Source: Gracilariopsis chorda
Taxonomy: Eukaryota; Rhodophyta; Florideophyceae; Gracilariales; Gracilariaceae
Direction of reading: 5' to 3'
Length of the DNA stretch: 24,491 nucleotides
NCBI GenBank assembly: GCA_003194525.1
Contig: NBIV01000526.1
Location: 1-24,491, forward strand
Part shown: positions 1 through 8,689 of the stretch, piece by piece
Position numbering within the stretch: the stretch's first letter is position 1
How the letters are laid out: each line of letters opens with the position of its first letter
Notes under the pieces: model-generated
Databases searched by the model: none
The model's input: the letters and a program-made list of their open reading frames with translations, nothing else
What the model was told of the DNA's origin: nothing
Program-made: the position numbers and the translations under genes

Positions 1-63
1 AGAAGGGTATATTATCCGAACAGTTAAAAGCTGTCCACACATTGTGGTACAATACTCAATAGA

Positions 64-1150
64 GACCCGACGTTTGCACCCTGCGCACCACGCAAAGCTC
101 GCCGCTCATCTTGGCGGAAAGACATTGTATTGAACCCTACGAAAGGACTTTTATTTGCCCACGACGGCCATCGACGCATATAAAACAATGCGTGATTGCT
201 GACCTTGTCCAAAAACCCGCGTGACGTTGTGGAAGTAATCAAAAAGCCGATGATCTTTCCAGCCCGGGCTCAGTTGGAGTTTTGTCGCTATTGATATATT
301 GGATGATTTCATCCGGACGCGACGGAGTAACCGCTATTCATTGGTAATCACCGATACGTTTTCTAAACTAACTCGGACGGTTCCTCTGAAGAGGCTTACC
401 GTCACTGCAGTGGCTCAGGCCTTCTTCCTCCATTTTGTTTTTACCTATGACCCACCGATCGACCTCCTGTCGGCAATGAATCGCAATTTGCCGAAACGTT
501 CTTCCAGGATGTTTGTCGGATATTGTACGTCAAGAACCGATTCACCACCACGTATCGACCACCGAGCAACGCCCAAGTGAAACGGTTCAACCGTACACTT
601 CTCAATGCTATTTGAACTTTCGTTTGCTGATCACCCTACGAACTGGTACCTATATACCGATGCCGTAACCTACACGTATATCACTCAAGTACACACTGTT
701 ACTGGCCCAAAGTCATTCGAGTTTGAGTTTTCAAGATCTTCACCATTTATGGCCATTAAACCACAGCACATCTTGGATAGGGAGCCCTTCCCGAAACATG
801 ATAGACAGAAGTGGAAATCGTGGTACAAAACGATGGTTCTCGCCCTGCAAAATGGATTACACAAGGCCTAGGAACGCTATAAGCGTTACCTTGACGCCTG
901 AGTCTCCCAGCATGTTGCGAAGATCTGCAAGGACGATCATATCTTCTTTAGGAGGAAATATTATAGTCTCGAGAAGAAGAGGAGACAAAAGTTGTCCCCC
1001 ATCGCTGATGGAACATACCGCGGTGTCTCTACCGACGATTCGGTCTCCAATGTGGTCTTTGATGTCAAGGGTAAGCACCAACGCATTTCGCATGACCATG
1101 TAACGACAGTGCCAAAGCCATTGTTAGACTCGTTTCGCACCAGCCATACC
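64..1150 (+). pseudogene. Ty3/gypsy integrase (zinc finger, core, GPY/F-like tail), broken
   Basis: Integrase inserts retroelement cDNA into host DNA. The plus-strand translation shows the H-H part of the HHCC zinc finger from about position 76 (AHHAKLAAHLGGK), then RKDFYLP and a Cys-containing stretch near 190-200. The core starts with FVAIDI (first catalytic Asp at 293-295), followed by RYSLVITDTFSKLTRTVPL. The segment at 605-871 reads ADHPTNWYLYTDAVTY, typical of the gypsy integrase C-terminal half. The tail near 1000-1110 has DGTYRGVST, VFDVKGKHQRIS and HDHVTTVPKP, resembling a GPY/F module. Damage: in-frame stops near 131-133, 196 and 228; a one-base loss near 473 that destroys the second catalytic Asp; the catalytic Glu replaced by Lys (codon 580-582); and further stops near 615 and 900. 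It is certainly non-functional. Confidence 0.85.
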
Positions 1151-1428
1151 AGATTCAACAATCACTGAAAAGCGCACTCTCGCTTGCAACGGAACCCAAT
1201 CCAAAGCCCTCGATCTTGCCCAACCCTCACAGGAGCCTTACAGATCTCTTGTTGCCGCTGCCACGGTCCTTTCTGAGTAGGGCCCGTCACGACTCGCCCT
1301 GAGGGTTATTCCATCTCCGGATCTCCTCCATACCAGGCCTTCACATAAAGAGGGTGAGGTGACGCCGTTGAACACGGCTTTGTCGAAGATGCTGTCGGCC
1401 ACTGCACAGGTTTCAGACCCGGCAAATG

Positions 1429-1449
1429 CCGTTTTTCTGAGAAAAACGG
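1429..1449. repeat. Perfect 10-bp inverted repeat with 1-nt spacer
   Basis: The arms CCGTTTTTCT and AGAAAAACGG are separated by a single G. It lies in the otherwise unassigned stretch 1151-1570 between the gypsy integrase tail and the possible chromodomain. No function can be assigned; it could be a chance palindrome or part of the element's hinge or 3' region. Confidence 0.5.
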
Positions 1450-1569
1450 TCTCTGCTGAGCTATATACGGGAAAGATGAACGTCCTCAAGGTGAACTTTC
1501 CGGGAGAGCGGAAAAACCACAACCATGGACGAATATCGCAAGGAACAAAGAACTATTCCACTGAATACT

Positions 1570-1760
1570 GACGCAGTTTGTGCATCACAACCGGAAGCTC
1601 GGTCGGAGCAGAATACAGCGCCAAGAAGCGATATGGAGTCGCTATTACCAAGGCAATGGCCCTGTCATACGGAACGCACTCCTCATTATGGAGACCATGG
1701 CGGACGTGACACGCACGTTTCAAACCACAAACGGTCATTGGCTGAAAAAGCGCCGCCCGT
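1570..1760 (+). pseudogene. Possible gypsy chromodomain remnant
   Basis: In the frame of the open stretch 1580-2026 the translation contains YYQGNGP followed about ten residues later by METMADVTRTFQTT. These resemble the core of a retroelement chromodomain, where an aromatic-rich WYGYGP-like motif precedes TWEP and a helix. The key Trp residues are missing, so the match is weak. Its position downstream of the integrase tail fits the chromovirus gene order. Further chromodomain-like text (VPRKQVIRRRLR) appears in another frame near 1960-2000. The assignment rests on position plus partial motif only. Confidence 0.35.
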
Positions 1761-1803
1761 TGGGAACGGGGCAATGTTGCGCCTCAACATGGCAGATGCT
1801 GAT

Positions 1804-1873
1804 TGTAGCTGTGTCTAGCTTTGTGGCTTCTCCACTGTCTTTCCCTTCCCATCATGCTGGTGAAGGCAGATCA
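1804..1873 (+). repeat. 70-bp direct repeat, copy A
   Basis: This block matches 7678-7747 with two mismatches over 70 bases. It starts TGTAGCTGTGTCTAGCTTTG and ends GGTGAAGGCAGATCA. The sequence around each copy is far more diverged. Both copies sit in gypsy-derived DNA just before weak chromodomain-like codons. It holds a pyrimidine tract followed by GGCAG, which could look like a 3' splice site, but nothing else supports an intron. Confidence 0.85.
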
Positions 1874-2226
1874 GCGAGGTCATTTATTTGGTGCCTCCAG
1901 TCGGGACGAGTGGACTGTAAACCACATCCCGACTGGTGGCCAGCGTGTCTCCATTCACACCGTCCCTCGCAAGCAAGTCATTCGGCGCAGATTGCGACTA
2001 ATCTACTATATGATTATGAAGCATAGTAACCACCATTAAAAACCGCTACCCCAGCAAAATCCTTATAGGAAAATTCCGCAGTCTAGGAAAAGGTATGATA
2101 CTCTTACTACATCCAATACTAATCACCATGAAATATAAGAATCTACTTTCAAAACAAAACTTGGTAGTATAGAAGCAAGGTTAGCTAGAAATCAACATAT
2201 TCAGATAATACTTACAAGTAGCAATA

Positions 2227-4002
2227 CTACTTTGTCAAGCGACAAATTAATGTAAGTCTCCTGAGCTTGTCAAAGACAACAGGCTTCGTAAATATGTCGG
2301 CAGCTTGCACATCAGTCCTTATTGAATTCACGTCGATTATCTTGGTCTCCAGCAGCTCTTTTATGTAGTGATGTTTTAGAGCAATATGCTTGTTCCTTTC
2401 CGAGACCTTCGGACTCTTCACGATCGACAAAGCAGTCGAACGGTCCGTTGCTATGGATATAGGGTACATTTGAGGTTCATCCTCCAGGACTGATTCGTTG
2501 CGTAGTTCCCAGAATATTCTACGCAACCACATTAGTGTTTTTCCACAATATGACAGTGCAATGTACTCCGCCTCTCCAGACGACAGAGCAACAAGAGTTT
2601 GCTTCTTGGTCGTCCACATTACAGGTGCTTCGTTCACCTTTATTAATAGTCCTGTCGTAGGCTTTCTCGTCTCACGACAACCGGCCTAATCTGGGTCACA
2701 GTATGCCTCCATTGGTGCTGTGTTATTAGCGGGAAAGAACAAGCAAACACCCTTTGTACCCTTCAAGTATCTCAGTACTCTTTTTGCATGCCCGACATGC
2801 CTCATGCATGGATCATGCACCTGCGTTGCCAGCATTGAAGCGGCAAACATGATGTCTGGCCTCGATGAGACGGCTAAGTACATCAAACTTCCTACCAGTT
2901 TCTGGTAGTGTTCATGTACGCCTGATGGAATACGCCGTTCGTCCTCTCGACGAGCTGTGATGTCGCATTGTGACGGCAATGGAATTCGAACAACATTGGA
3001 GTTAACCATACCATTTTCCAGCAGTATCTTGTCAATATACCTGCTCTGTTGTACCTTTATTCCGTTCTTGTCCCTCGTTATGTCAAATCCAACGAAACGT
3101 TTCGCCTCTCCAAGGACCTTAACCTCAAAGAGGTTCTGCATCTCTATCTTGAAGTCTTCCAGAAGAGACCGGGAGTTACAAGATGTCAATAAGTCATCAA
3201 CGACCACTACGATGGCCAAGGTTCCGCTGTTGGACTTGTATATATATAGTCGGCTATCGGTGCTCGACTGCTTGAATCCCAAGTGCAATAGCTCATTGTG
3301 CATGAGAGATCCCCATATTTGACCGGCTTGTTTCGCGTCTTATATTGACTTTAGAAGCAAGCATACCTTTCCAGGAACAAATGAGGATCCAGATGCGTTT
3401 TGGGGTTCTTCCATGATTAGAGGCTCGTGTAGATCACCGTACAGGTATGCATTGCTAATATCCATAGTCTCTAGTATCAGGCCCTGATCTGCGGTCTTTG
3501 CCAACAAAAGACGAATGGTTTCAAGACGGGCAACCGGGGCGTACAAGTTTTCTGGGTCTTAATCCAAGTACGGGCGTTGCAGGTCGCCCCGTGCTACGCA
3601 ACGCGCTTTTGGAAGGATATGCGGAGGGTCGGAGCTTAATAATTTTGCTAAGAACCTCCATAAGAGTGGCAATGATTTCATGCCAGGTTCTCTATCAATC
3701 AGCTTTCCAGTTCCTCTTTCCACAAACGCATCGTACTCTCTGTCGATTGCTCCTGCCCATCCTGGCATCACTCTGGCTTCCTCAAAGCTCTTGGGGACTC
3801 TGCCATCATCCCCGAGGTCTTTGGAGCGTGAGTGTGCGATAAGGCAATGAGCAAGAGAAGTTTCTAGATGGTCTTCATCATCTTCACCCATAACTTTCTC
3901 GGCTTCGTGCCGTCTGAGAGACGAGAAGTCCATAAGGTCTTTGATTGAAGGGAGGGACTCCTTGGTAATCTTGAAATCTGCCTCGCGGAACTTTATTACC
4001 TT
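2227..4002 (-). pseudogene. pol: Copia pol, reverse transcriptase and RNase H part
   Basis: This continues the frame of the protease-integrase part. Reverse transcriptase begins around 3760 with SFEEARVMPGW and GMKSLPLLWRF, then KARCVARGDLQ. After a TAA (3559-3561) it continues YAPVARLETIRLLL and MDISNAYLYGDL with a catalytic Asp. A TAA (3340-3342) stands where Tyr is usual in KSIYGLKQ-type motifs. Next come KQAGQIWG and the catalytic VVVVDDLL (YVDD-like). A TAG (2686-2688) replaces the Trp expected after CDPD. RNase H follows with LVALSSGEAEY, NKHIALKHHYIKELL and ADIFTKP. The natural stop is at 2227-2229. All catalytic carboxylates inspected remain; only nonsense changes break it, so it is a fairly young dead copy. 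Confidence 0.9.
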
Positions 4003-5460
4003 TCACATGGATGGGATGTATATCCTATACAGTGTTCGCAGGATTTGCATCCCCACGAAGTGTCCAGAAATAGCGCGTGGTAGGAACTTCTTATTTGTGA
4101 CGGTTTCAGGCCTGTATATGAACGCATGGCCTTCTTGCCCGAACTTCCGTAAGTTCGTGAAGTCCAGTTTTCGTCCGAACCATAAGGAGTAAGGAGCGTT
4201 CATTCCTGCTCGATGATTTTGTAGACGATTTCTCAAGTAGTTTGCGTGTGAAATGGCTTCTTTCCATAGCTCATGCGGTAGCTTGGAGGCGAACAGGAAT
4301 GTCCTAGCCATCTTCCACAAGTCTTGGATGAATTTCTCTGCTACGCCGTTCGATTGGTGTGCGTACGGTGGGGTGAACTCTAGTACTATGCCATTTTCCA
4401 TCGCGTATGAGACGAAATCGTCTGACCTATTCTCACCCGCTCCGTCAAGGCAAAGGCGGTACATTAGGTTGGGAGGTAGTTCAGTTTCCGCGCGAGCCTT
4501 GTACCAGCGGACAGATTCAAAGAATTGTTTCTTCTTACTTGGAAAGTATATTGAGCTTGCCCTTGTGTTTTCGTCAATGAGGACTTGCATATACTTCGAT
4601 CCTTGTAAAGAGGTCGTGGTTATGGGTCCAGTGAGGTCGGTGTGCGTTAACTCCAAAGGTCTCTGCACTACCGAGTTTGATTGCTGAAGTGGAGCACGCT
4701 TGGTGCCGGCGTCAATGCGCGAAGTGCATATGACGTTGTTGACTTCGTCTGGGGAGAGTTTAGGTACCCCTTGACACAAATCAATGCATTTCAAGAGTTT
4801 CACTCTTCCAGGGTGTCCGAGTTTCTCGTGCCAATCCTTGGCTCTGTTTTCAGGTGCATGTGTTGCAGCTTGTACCTGTGGTAGTGATACGGGGCTCGGT
4901 AGGGGATAGAGTCCGTCCTTCGGGGTGGAGTGTTGTATGACTTGGCCCGTTGTGCGGTCTTTAATTACGAATCCGTTTGAGTATTGCACCTCGACGTAAT
5001 TCACCAGGACAGATAAGTATACCAAGTTAGAGTCGAAGGTTGGGGTATGTTTGGCCGGTAACATGAGTCCGGTTCCTAAGGGTAGCTTTATTTTTCCACA
5101 ACCTACGATCTCTGACTGGTGGTCGCAAGTTTTTACTGTTTGCGGAGGTGTTTGGTGATATTCCCAGAACAACGATTTCTCCTTGATGAAAACATGACTA
5201 GCCCCAGAGTCCAGCCATGTTGGGGTTATGTTGTCCTGGTGGAGACTAGCATTAGCTAATGCTATGAATCCGCGGTAGTGGTTCCTGTCTCTGTCGCCGT
5301 GGTGGCGGTTAGCGTTTGGTCGCCCTTGGTTGTGGGCGTCGGTGAAGTTGTTAGAGTCCCAAGCTCGATTGTTATTGCGTCCTTCGCCTTTGTTATGTTT
5401 ATTATTATTGGATTTTTTATTGTTGGGCTGTATTTTGATTTTTATTTTTCTTGCGCCAAC
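4003..5460 (-). pseudogene. pol: Copia pol, protease and integrase part
   Basis: This is the 5' half of the pol frame. The protease active site is TWLDSGASH, encoded near 5190-5220. A GAG-pre-integrase stretch follows with the zinc-finger histidines in WHEKLGHPG. The expected second Cys of the C-x2-C pair is Arg (CTSR, codon 4717-4719), which would weaken zinc binding. The integrase triad is still present: Asp in HTDLTGP, Asp in LDGAGE and Glu in GVAEKF. A C-terminal FGQEGHAFIYRPE-like stretch follows. The frame ends at a TGA (4003-4005) where an Arg codon is expected, and the same frame continues beyond it with KVIKFREADF. The frame is open upstream into the Asn/Lys-rich region overlapping the gag tail, offset by one base relative to gag. 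Confidence 0.88.
5417..5460 (-). other. Copia gag/pol overlap with one-base frame offset
   Basis: Gag uses codons whose first base has coordinate 1 modulo 3, and pol uses 0 modulo 3, so moving from gag to pol needs a +1 shift (or -2). The two frames overlap over the A-rich stretch just before the gag stop. Either the element uses +1 frameshifting, as Ty1 does, or a single ancestral frame lost or gained a base in this homopolymer-rich tract. The sequence alone does not decide. Confidence 0.6.
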
Positions 5461-6232
5461 ATTCGGCCTTGATGTGGCCTATGCGTCCACAATTCCAACA
5501 TACAACTCCCTTTTTGTTCCCTTTTGCATGCTGCTTGCGTCGGGTTGTAGTCTTCTTCGCAGCGGGGTAAGGGTGAATGCCATCTTTCTCGGCTTCTGTA
5601 GCCTTCGTGGTATATGTCGATGCCCGATGAACACGTCGGTCCATTTCGGATCGCACAAGCGAAACAATTTGATCGTATTCCATGTTGGTTGCGTCCGCCA
5701 ATAATGTGATTGCCATTAGTGAGTCTGGCAAGGTACGGAGCAGAGTCGCAGTTCGCTCCTTTTCCGTGAGTGGGTCACTTAGTCTAGCAAGTTCTAAGTA
5801 GGTTGTCTCCAACTCGAGTAAATGTCTCTGTACGTCGTCGCCATCCTTGAATGTCAAGGTGCTTAGCTTTTGGCGGAGGTTCAATTTGGATTGTATGTTG
5901 TCCTTCTTATATGTAGACTCGAGTTTATTCCATACCTCCAAAGCAGAGCAGTGTTCTCTTTCGAGTAGTTCCGAAACTGCGACGATTGGCTGTGTGTCAA
6001 GGTTTTGGACGATGGCCAACCTTGCCTTTCGATCGGCGTCGTCCCATCTCTTTCGAGCTGCAGCGGGTCCTTCATTTGGACGAGGTTCCGAAAGCGCGAA
6101 TAATGATTGGAGGGAGTGCATGAAAACCCTAATGTATATGCGCCAAGTGTAGTAATCGGCGCCCCCTTTTTGGACGGGGTATACGTTTATTTTCTTGGTA
6201 AGTCTCAGAGTCCATCGCGGAGTATCACTCAA
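5417..6232 (-). CDS. gag: Copia Gag (nucleocapsid with CCHC zinc knuckle)
   Basis: Gag forms the retrotransposon particle and binds its RNA. The frame is open for about 271 codons with no internal stop. The middle resembles the UBN2/retrotransposon-gag domain (LEVWNKLESTYKKDN, then LRTLPDSL). Near the C terminus, around residue 246, is a perfect C-x2-C-x4-H-x4-C knuckle, CWNCGRIGHIKAEC, followed by a Lys/Asn-rich tail. The start is uncertain: no ATG lies at the N-terminal end of the frame. The first codon is TTG at 6232-6230, and the frame is open upstream only to a stop at 6278-6280. The initiator may have been lost, or Gag may start at an internal Met. It ends at 5417-5419, overlapping the pol frame. 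Confidence 0.85.
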   Translation of the reverse strand: MSDTPRWTLRLTKKINVYPVQKGGADYYTWRIYIRVFMHSLQSLFALSEPRPNEGPAAARKRWDDADRKARLAIVQNLDTQPIVAVSELLEREHCSALEVWNKLESTYKKDNIQSKLNLRQKLSTLTFKDGDDVQRHLLELETTYLELARLSDPLTEKERTATLLRTLPDSLMAITLLADATNMEYDQIVSLVRSEMDRRVHRASTYTTKATEAEKDGIHPYPAAKKTTTRRKQHAKGNKKGVVCWNCGRIGHIKAECWRKKNKNQNTAQQ

Positions 6233-6780
6233 CGCGAGACTAATGGAGACTGGCAGATAGAATTCTTCACCGGTCCCCTACCGGTTGAGGGATCCTTCTA
6301 CTACTTTTGCGTAGCCGGGTCGACTGGCAGGAGATACTATCTCCGGTTCCCTAAAGGTCAGACCTCTGGCTCCGAGTAAGAATCTCTCGGTGAGATGCGA
6401 TTTCAGTGGCCCGTCCAAGTTCTGCACAATACAGAACGAGGGTGCGTGCAACCTACGGAATCTCCAGGAGAGGTTACTAACACCGTGATATGTGTTCACC
6501 AGTTGGCCTCCTCTGATTCCTTACGGCTACTTGCGCGGCGATCTTGCTCCTTGAAACGTCCTTGTCTTCACTAAGGTCCGGGCCGAACGACGAGACACCC
6601 TGTCCCCTTACGAACAGCTACACTCACCCAAGCTGAGCCAGTTATACGGCAAGTGCGCTATCTGCAGGCTTAGTTCAAGTCCCCAGTCGATTTCCAACCG
6701 GTATTTGGCTTGCGAACCTTAGCTCAGCCAAGTGCTAACTTCCCTGAAGGGTTAATAGCGGCGGAGGCCTTATTCAGGAC

Positions 6781-6788
6781 TTTATATA
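6781..6788 (-). promoter_or_regulatory. Possible TATA box upstream of copia gag
   Basis: The minus strand reads TATATAAA here, about 550 bases upstream of gag. A copia 5' LTR promoter would be expected in this region. No second LTR copy was found to confirm it. The surrounding stretch 6280-7010 contains no convincing gene. Confidence 0.25.
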
Positions 6789-6869
6789 GTAGTTCCGGTT
6801 CACCATCTGTGTTCGTGGTCCAAATGTGAAGGCGGTTATGCGGAGCGTGCAGTAACTGCGATGTGTCGC

Positions 6870-6957
6870 CACTAGAAGCTTCAGGTGATCGGTCCAGACC
6901 ACAAGCCAGGGGCAAGGGTTGTTCAAAGACACGGTGGCTTTCAAGAAGCTTCTAGTG
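6870..6957. repeat. 13-bp perfect inverted repeat around a 62-nt loop
   Basis: The arms are CACTAGAAGCTTC (6870-6882) and GAAGCTTCTAGTG (6945-6957). It could be a hairpin or the ends of a small element. No target-site duplication is evident just outside it. Confidence 0.6.
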
Positions 6958-7013
6958 CGCACGCTCTAACGCAACGCCTGATACGGGGGGTTTTTGGCAG
7001 CAACTCAACAATG

Positions 7014-7440
7014 GGCGCAGGCGTGGGAAGGTTGTCTGGCGTGTAGAAGGCGGAGTGTGCAGGGGCTGCGGGGGGGGGGAGGTTGTTCGAGAGCACCACA
7101 CCAGTAGGTGCAAGTCTTGCGCGGAGAACGCGAAGTGTGTACGGGCTGTCGGGGGGGAGATTGTTCTGGAGCGCCACACCAGTAGGCGCAAGTCTGGCGC
7201 TGAGAAGGCGGAGTGTGCACGGGCTACCGGGGGGGGGAAGGTTGTTCGACAGTTCCACACCAGTAGGCGCAAGTCTTGCGCGGAGAAGGCAGAGTGTGCA
7301 CGGGCTGCCGGGGGGGGAGATTGTTCGGGAGCCCCACACCAGCAGGCACAAGTCCAGCGAGGAGAGGGCGGAGTGTGCACAGGCTGCTGAGGGGCGGGAG
7401 ATGGTCTGGGAGCGCAAAACGAGTAGGCGAAAGTCCGGGA
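7014..7440. repeat. G-rich minisatellite, about five units of 78-81 bp
   Basis: The landmark GTGTG(C/T) recurs at 7055, 7135, 7213, 7294 and 7373, spacings of 80, 78, 81 and 79. Each unit contains CACACCAGTAGGCGCAAGTC or a variant, and an uninterrupted G run. The runs measure 10, 7, 9 and 8 bases in the first four units, and the last is degenerate. A shortened unit precedes 7055. Unit lengths are not multiples of three and reading frames stay open on both strands, so protein coding is unlikely. The G runs have quadruplex potential. 7441-7677 holds no recognisable feature. Confidence 0.9.
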
Positions 7441-7677
7441 AAAAGTGGTTGGGCGCAAGGTGTGCCGAAGACGCAAGTGCTATAGAGAGTGGAGAACGTT
7501 GGCGTTTCTTCCTCTTTTGTGCAGATAATCCTTGCTTTTGAGAGAAGTCTAAAGCAGCGTTTGTTCAGTGTCGGCTTTTCCACCGGCTGTTGCTGTGTCC
7601 CTTACGTTTTCGATATTGTTCTCAATACGTATTTCGCACGTCGACGGTGTTATCGATAACCGCATGCAATGCTACCA

Positions 7678-7747
7678 TGTAGCTGTGTCTAGCTTTGTGG
7701 CTTCTCCACTGTCTTTCCATTCCCATTATGCTGGTGAAGGCAGATCA
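7678..7747 (+). repeat. 70-bp direct repeat, copy B
   Basis: It differs at two positions from 1804-1873. On its 3' side the translation reads EELTRLHVIRYR, resembling the last helix of a retroelement chromodomain. Copy A is followed by comparable text, VPRKQVIRRR. The block therefore seems to occupy a similar place in two gypsy remnants while being much better preserved than its surroundings. Confidence 0.85.
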
Positions 7748-8171
7748 CTGATAGACCCAAACGAGGAACTGACCCGCCTCCATGTCATTCGGTATCGCAC
7801 CACTTGCTAAGCGAGTGCAGTGAAGCTGCAACACCTTCGACCGGCCCAGCGTCGGAGCAGAGAAAGCAGGAACGTCGAGAGATTCTTCCCACTTTGACGG
7901 ACCGTGTTGAAAAAATGAGATGGCCTGGAAACTCACGCAAGTGTAACCTTTACAAAAATACCATGGAAACCCCAGGGACTTGTTTCTGGCGTGCAGAGCG
8001 CCTTGTCGTCACCACGAGCATCAGAAGCCACGGTCATCTGAGTCCGTGGTTCTCAGCTCCGGTCAACGGGAACCTATACAGCAAAGGAGGTATCAAACAA
8101 CGCCGCTGCACCCAGGGAAGGCCATGGAAGCCCCAAGGAACCGCGGGAATCACGGAAATTGTACGACGAAG

Positions 8172-8322
8172 AATTTGTATGGAGAAAATCGTGAGTCACG
8201 ATTTGAACCGAAAGGGCGAATTGCGGTGCAGAGTGCTTCGGTACGGGTACTCCTGTGACGAGGATAATCTCCAACCAATCGAGCACCTTCCACGTTTGAA
8301 GGTCATACAATACCACCGTTAG
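8172..8322 (+). pseudogene. Gypsy chromodomain, decayed
   Basis: Chromodomains at the end of chromovirus integrases are thought to target insertion to particular chromatin. The frame reads EKIVSHDLNRKGELRCRVLR, then YGYSCDED, then PIEHLPRLKVIQYHR and a stop at 8320-8322. This matches the retroelement chromodomain pattern of an EKI-type first strand, a WYGYSPDEDTWEP-like core and a C-terminal helix. The two core Trp residues appear as Leu and Leu/Gln-type changes, which would damage the aromatic cage. The upstream linker is out of frame. Confidence 0.75.
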
Positions 8323-8689
8323 ACACGGAATTCGATACCAAGCACAATGAACCGTGTTCAAATATGGTAAACCCCTACACTCGGAGACAATGATTGTACA
8401 AGGGAGACAAAGCTGAAGACAGATCGTGGAATGAAAGGGAAGGGATGAATAACATGATCTCAGGAGAGAAGAAGACTGGAGCTACGTAGAAATTATGGGT
8501 TACTGGGAAGCTAGTGACCACAATATGGCTACCATGGCGTGGCTTTCACGTGTTCCAGGGGAAAAAAACCATCGACCCTGGGTACGCTGGAAGGCAGTCG
8601 CTTGGAGCTCAGCGACGTCATTTATCGTGTTCGGGACGGTTACTTCGAGCACTCAAAGGAATTGACGGATCACTATAGCTAGGGTGGTT

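Larger units (their letters stand above)
1..2035 (+). mobile_element. Decayed Ty3/gypsy retrotransposon, 3' part
   Basis: The left edge of the window lies inside the pol gene of a Ty3/gypsy element. The order seen is integrase zinc-binding region, integrase core, GPY/F-like C-terminal tail and possible chromodomain pieces, which is the order in chromovirus-type gypsy elements. The frame is repeatedly broken by point stops and indels, so the copy is dead. No LTR could be recognised. The minus-strand copia element begins at about 2040, so gypsy sequence may have been its insertion target; this is inference. The upstream gag, protease and reverse transcriptase, if present, lie outside the window. 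Confidence 0.8.
2040..6280 (-). mobile_element. Ty1/copia LTR retrotransposon, minus strand, nearly full coding length
   Basis: Reading the minus strand from about 6232 down to 2227 gives gag with a zinc knuckle, aspartic protease, integrase, reverse transcriptase and RNase H. Integrase ahead of reverse transcriptase defines Ty1/copia. All pol domains are in one reading frame, interrupted only by four nonsense codons at 4003-4005, 3559-3561, 3340-3342 and 2686-2688. Gag is in a different frame. No paired LTRs, primer-binding site or polypurine tract were found by eye: 2040-2226 is AT-rich without a match in 6240-6960. The outer limits are therefore approximate. Confidence 0.9.
7570..8330 (+). 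mobile_element. Second Ty3/gypsy remnant (chromodomain end)
   Basis: This is the 3' end of a chromovirus-type pol gene. The hinge reads KEPRESRKLYDEEFV in one frame near 8125-8180, and the chromodomain follows in another. No integrase core, reverse transcriptase or LTR could be read in this copy. It is separate from the element at the left edge, because the copia element and the minisatellite lie between them. Confidence 0.65.

Noticed and set aside
2040..6960. Paired LTRs of the copia element
   Set aside because: No matching sequence was found by eye between 2040-2226 and 6240-6960, and no primer-binding site or polypurine tract was convincing.
6941..7583. Long open frames on both strands through the minisatellite (up to about 170 codons)
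   Set aside because: Units of 78-81 bp shift phase from copy to copy, all frames are open because of the G/C-rich composition, and no domain is present.
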